Shown piece after piece: positions 63,124-64,000 of a stretch of DNA of 64,000 nt (the stretch's first letter is position 1; each line of letters begins with the position of its first letter). The notes under the pieces are model-generated. The model saw only the letters and a program-made list of their open reading frames with translations, was not told the DNA's origin and made no database searches. This stretch comes from Ralstonia sp. SET104. GTDB lineage: Bacteria; Pseudomonadota; Gammaproteobacteria; Burkholderiales; Burkholderiaceae. The translations under genes and the position numbers were made by a program. Location of the stretch: NCBI RefSeq assembly GCF_003851545.1, contig NZ_BHVX01000013.1, positions 1-64,000 of the forward strand, in the 5' to 3' direction.

Positions 63124-64000
63124 TTACGCTTTGCGGCGGCGGAAGGAGCGTGCGCCACTGGCGAACAGCAGGCCCGCCAGCCACAACGGAAGCTGGCCGC
63201 CACCGCCACTGCTGCTGCTATTAGGCGCAGTACCGTTGATCGTGCCCGTACCCGAGCTCGGCGCCGCCGTGGCCGTCACGCTCACGGTATCGGAAGCCGT
63301 CGCGCCCGAGCTGTTCGTCAACGTCACGCTGAATGTGTAGACGCCGGCAACCCCCGGCGTGAACGTGGCTGTGCTGACGCCGTTGGCATCCGGCCCGGAG
63401 GTCGTCAATGTGACGGGGTTTCCGGCGGTCTGGGCCCAGACGGAGCTGCTGGTCGTCTTGTTGTAGCCGGCGCCGCCCACGGAGGTCAGCGTGACGGCCG
63501 TGTTGGCGGTAACGCTCGACGCCGATGCCGCAGCGTGTACGGTCGGCGAGCCCTGAGCCTGCGTGAGGGCGGCCCCGGCATCCAGCGTGCCGGCCCCGCA
63601 AACGCCCGCGTGCGTCGCGCAATACGTGCCCGCCACGAATGGACGCGCCGATTGCTTGATGATCGCCGTGATGTTGTCTGGTGTGAGCGCAGGTTGAACC
63701 GACAGCATCAGTGCTGCGGTGGCAGCAACATGCGGTGTGGCCATCGACGTGCCGATGTCTCGGGCATAGGTGTCACCCGCGGGCGATGCCGCTGGCGACG
63801 TCGTGCCGCTGTTGGACAGCGACACAATTTTGCTGCCGGAGCCAGGAATGACCGTGCCTGAGCCACCGCCTGGCGCGCTGATCGTTGTTTGCGCGCCGAC
63901 GTTGGCGTAGAACGCGCTGTCGCCTTCCAGCGAGTGGGCCGTCACGGCGATGGTGCCCGTGCAGTTGGCGGGCGCATCCACGGGCCCAGCCTCGTTGCCG
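63124..64000 (-). CDS. subtilisin-like (S8) serine protease with GlyGly-CTERM tail (partial)
   Basis: The visible 292 codons are the C-terminal part; the gene continues past the window edge. The subtilase block AGPVDAPANCTGTIAVTAHS and the catalytic Ser in ARDIGTSMATPHVAATAALM are present; the Asp and His of the triad lie outside. An Ig-like domain (about 90 residues, ASASSVTANTAVTLTSVGGA...) follows. The C terminus has a linker of Ser and Gly, then GGGGQLPLWLAGLLFASGAR and a basic SFRRRKA: a GlyGly-CTERM sorting signal. It is probably secreted by type II secretion and cleaved by the adjacent rhombosortase. Confidence 0.93.
   Translation of the reverse strand, partial: GNEAGPVDAPANCTGTIAVTAHSLEGDSAFYANVGAQTTISAPGGGSGTVIPGSGSKIVSLSNSGTTSPAASPAGDTYARDIGTSMATPHVAATAALMLSVQPALTPDNITAIIKQSARPFVAGTYCATHAGVCGAGTLDAGAALTQAQGSPTVHAAASASSVTANTAVTLTSVGGAGYNKTTSSSVWAQTAGNPVTLTTSGPDANGVSTATFTPGVAGVYTFSVTLTNSSGATASDTVSVTATAAPSSGTGTINGTAPNSSSSGGGGQLPLWLAGLLFASGARSFRRRKA

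Overview
The window looks like a chromosomal segment of a Ralstonia-type betaproteobacterium (Burkholderiaceae). Both flanks have high GC codon usage. The core genes oxyR, dps, katG, ubiA, proC, yggS, pilT, pilU, a minor-pilin/pilY1 operon, glcDEF, aroG, tldD, yhdP and glnE are of the type and arrangement seen in that group. The genus is inferred from gene content and protein style, not from a database search. No rRNA, tRNA or CRISPR array was seen.

Layout. (1) 1-1699: end of an unidentified gene, a small exported protein, and oxyR. (2) 1700-23256: a 21.6 kb Tn7-like transposon. It has matching termini (5'-TGTC...), tandem 20-bp TnsB-type sites at both ends and a perfect 5-bp target duplication CCGTC (1695-1699 and 23257-23261). 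It sits 19 bp after the oxyR stop codon. Removing it and one CCGTC restores a perfect 10-bp hairpin, apparently the original oxyR terminator. Its transposition genes are decayed: tnsA has lost its 3' end, tnsB and tnsC are fragments, and tniQ appears whole. Its cargo is a set of stress or envelope genes: transglutaminase-like protein, two DUF3309 mini-proteins, NRAMP-like transporter, glycine-zipper lipoprotein, slipin, SYLF protein, CsbD, Crp/Fnr regulator, AI-2E-type permease and several small unknown proteins. A vsr endonuclease with an unknown partner lies near the right end. Two insertion sequences interrupt the cargo: an internally deleted IS407-group (IS3 family) element and an intact IS21-family element placed exactly in the start codon region of the SYLF gene. 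A diverged ~0.69 kb duplication carries a paralogous pair of small antisense genes.

(3) 23257-29355: the OxyR-type peroxide defence genes dps and katG with a candidate OxyR site upstream, then ubiA, and convergent proC and yggS. (4) 29478-38322: type IV pilus genes, pilT and pilU and then the minor pilin operon pilE-fimT-pilV-pilW-pilX-pilY1, with overlapping stop/start codons. (5) 38423-52309: glutathione peroxidase, a YafY-type regulator, cupin and VOC proteins, lrgAB, the glycolate oxidase operon glcD-(ion channel)-glcE-glcF, a LysR regulator, a D-lactate dehydrogenase-like flavoprotein, a cobalamin adenosyltransferase, an MscS channel and DAHP synthase. (6) 52310-64000: tldD, a nitrilase-family amidohydrolase, the large AsmA-like yhdP, glnE, and a rhombosortase next to a subtilisin-like protease whose C terminus carries a GlyGly-CTERM-like sorting signal; the protease gene runs off the window.

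Functionally, the transposon places a block of stress-tolerance cargo directly between the peroxide sensor gene oxyR and its likely targets dps/katG. The transposon no longer looks able to move by itself, but its ends are intact and could be mobilised in trans.
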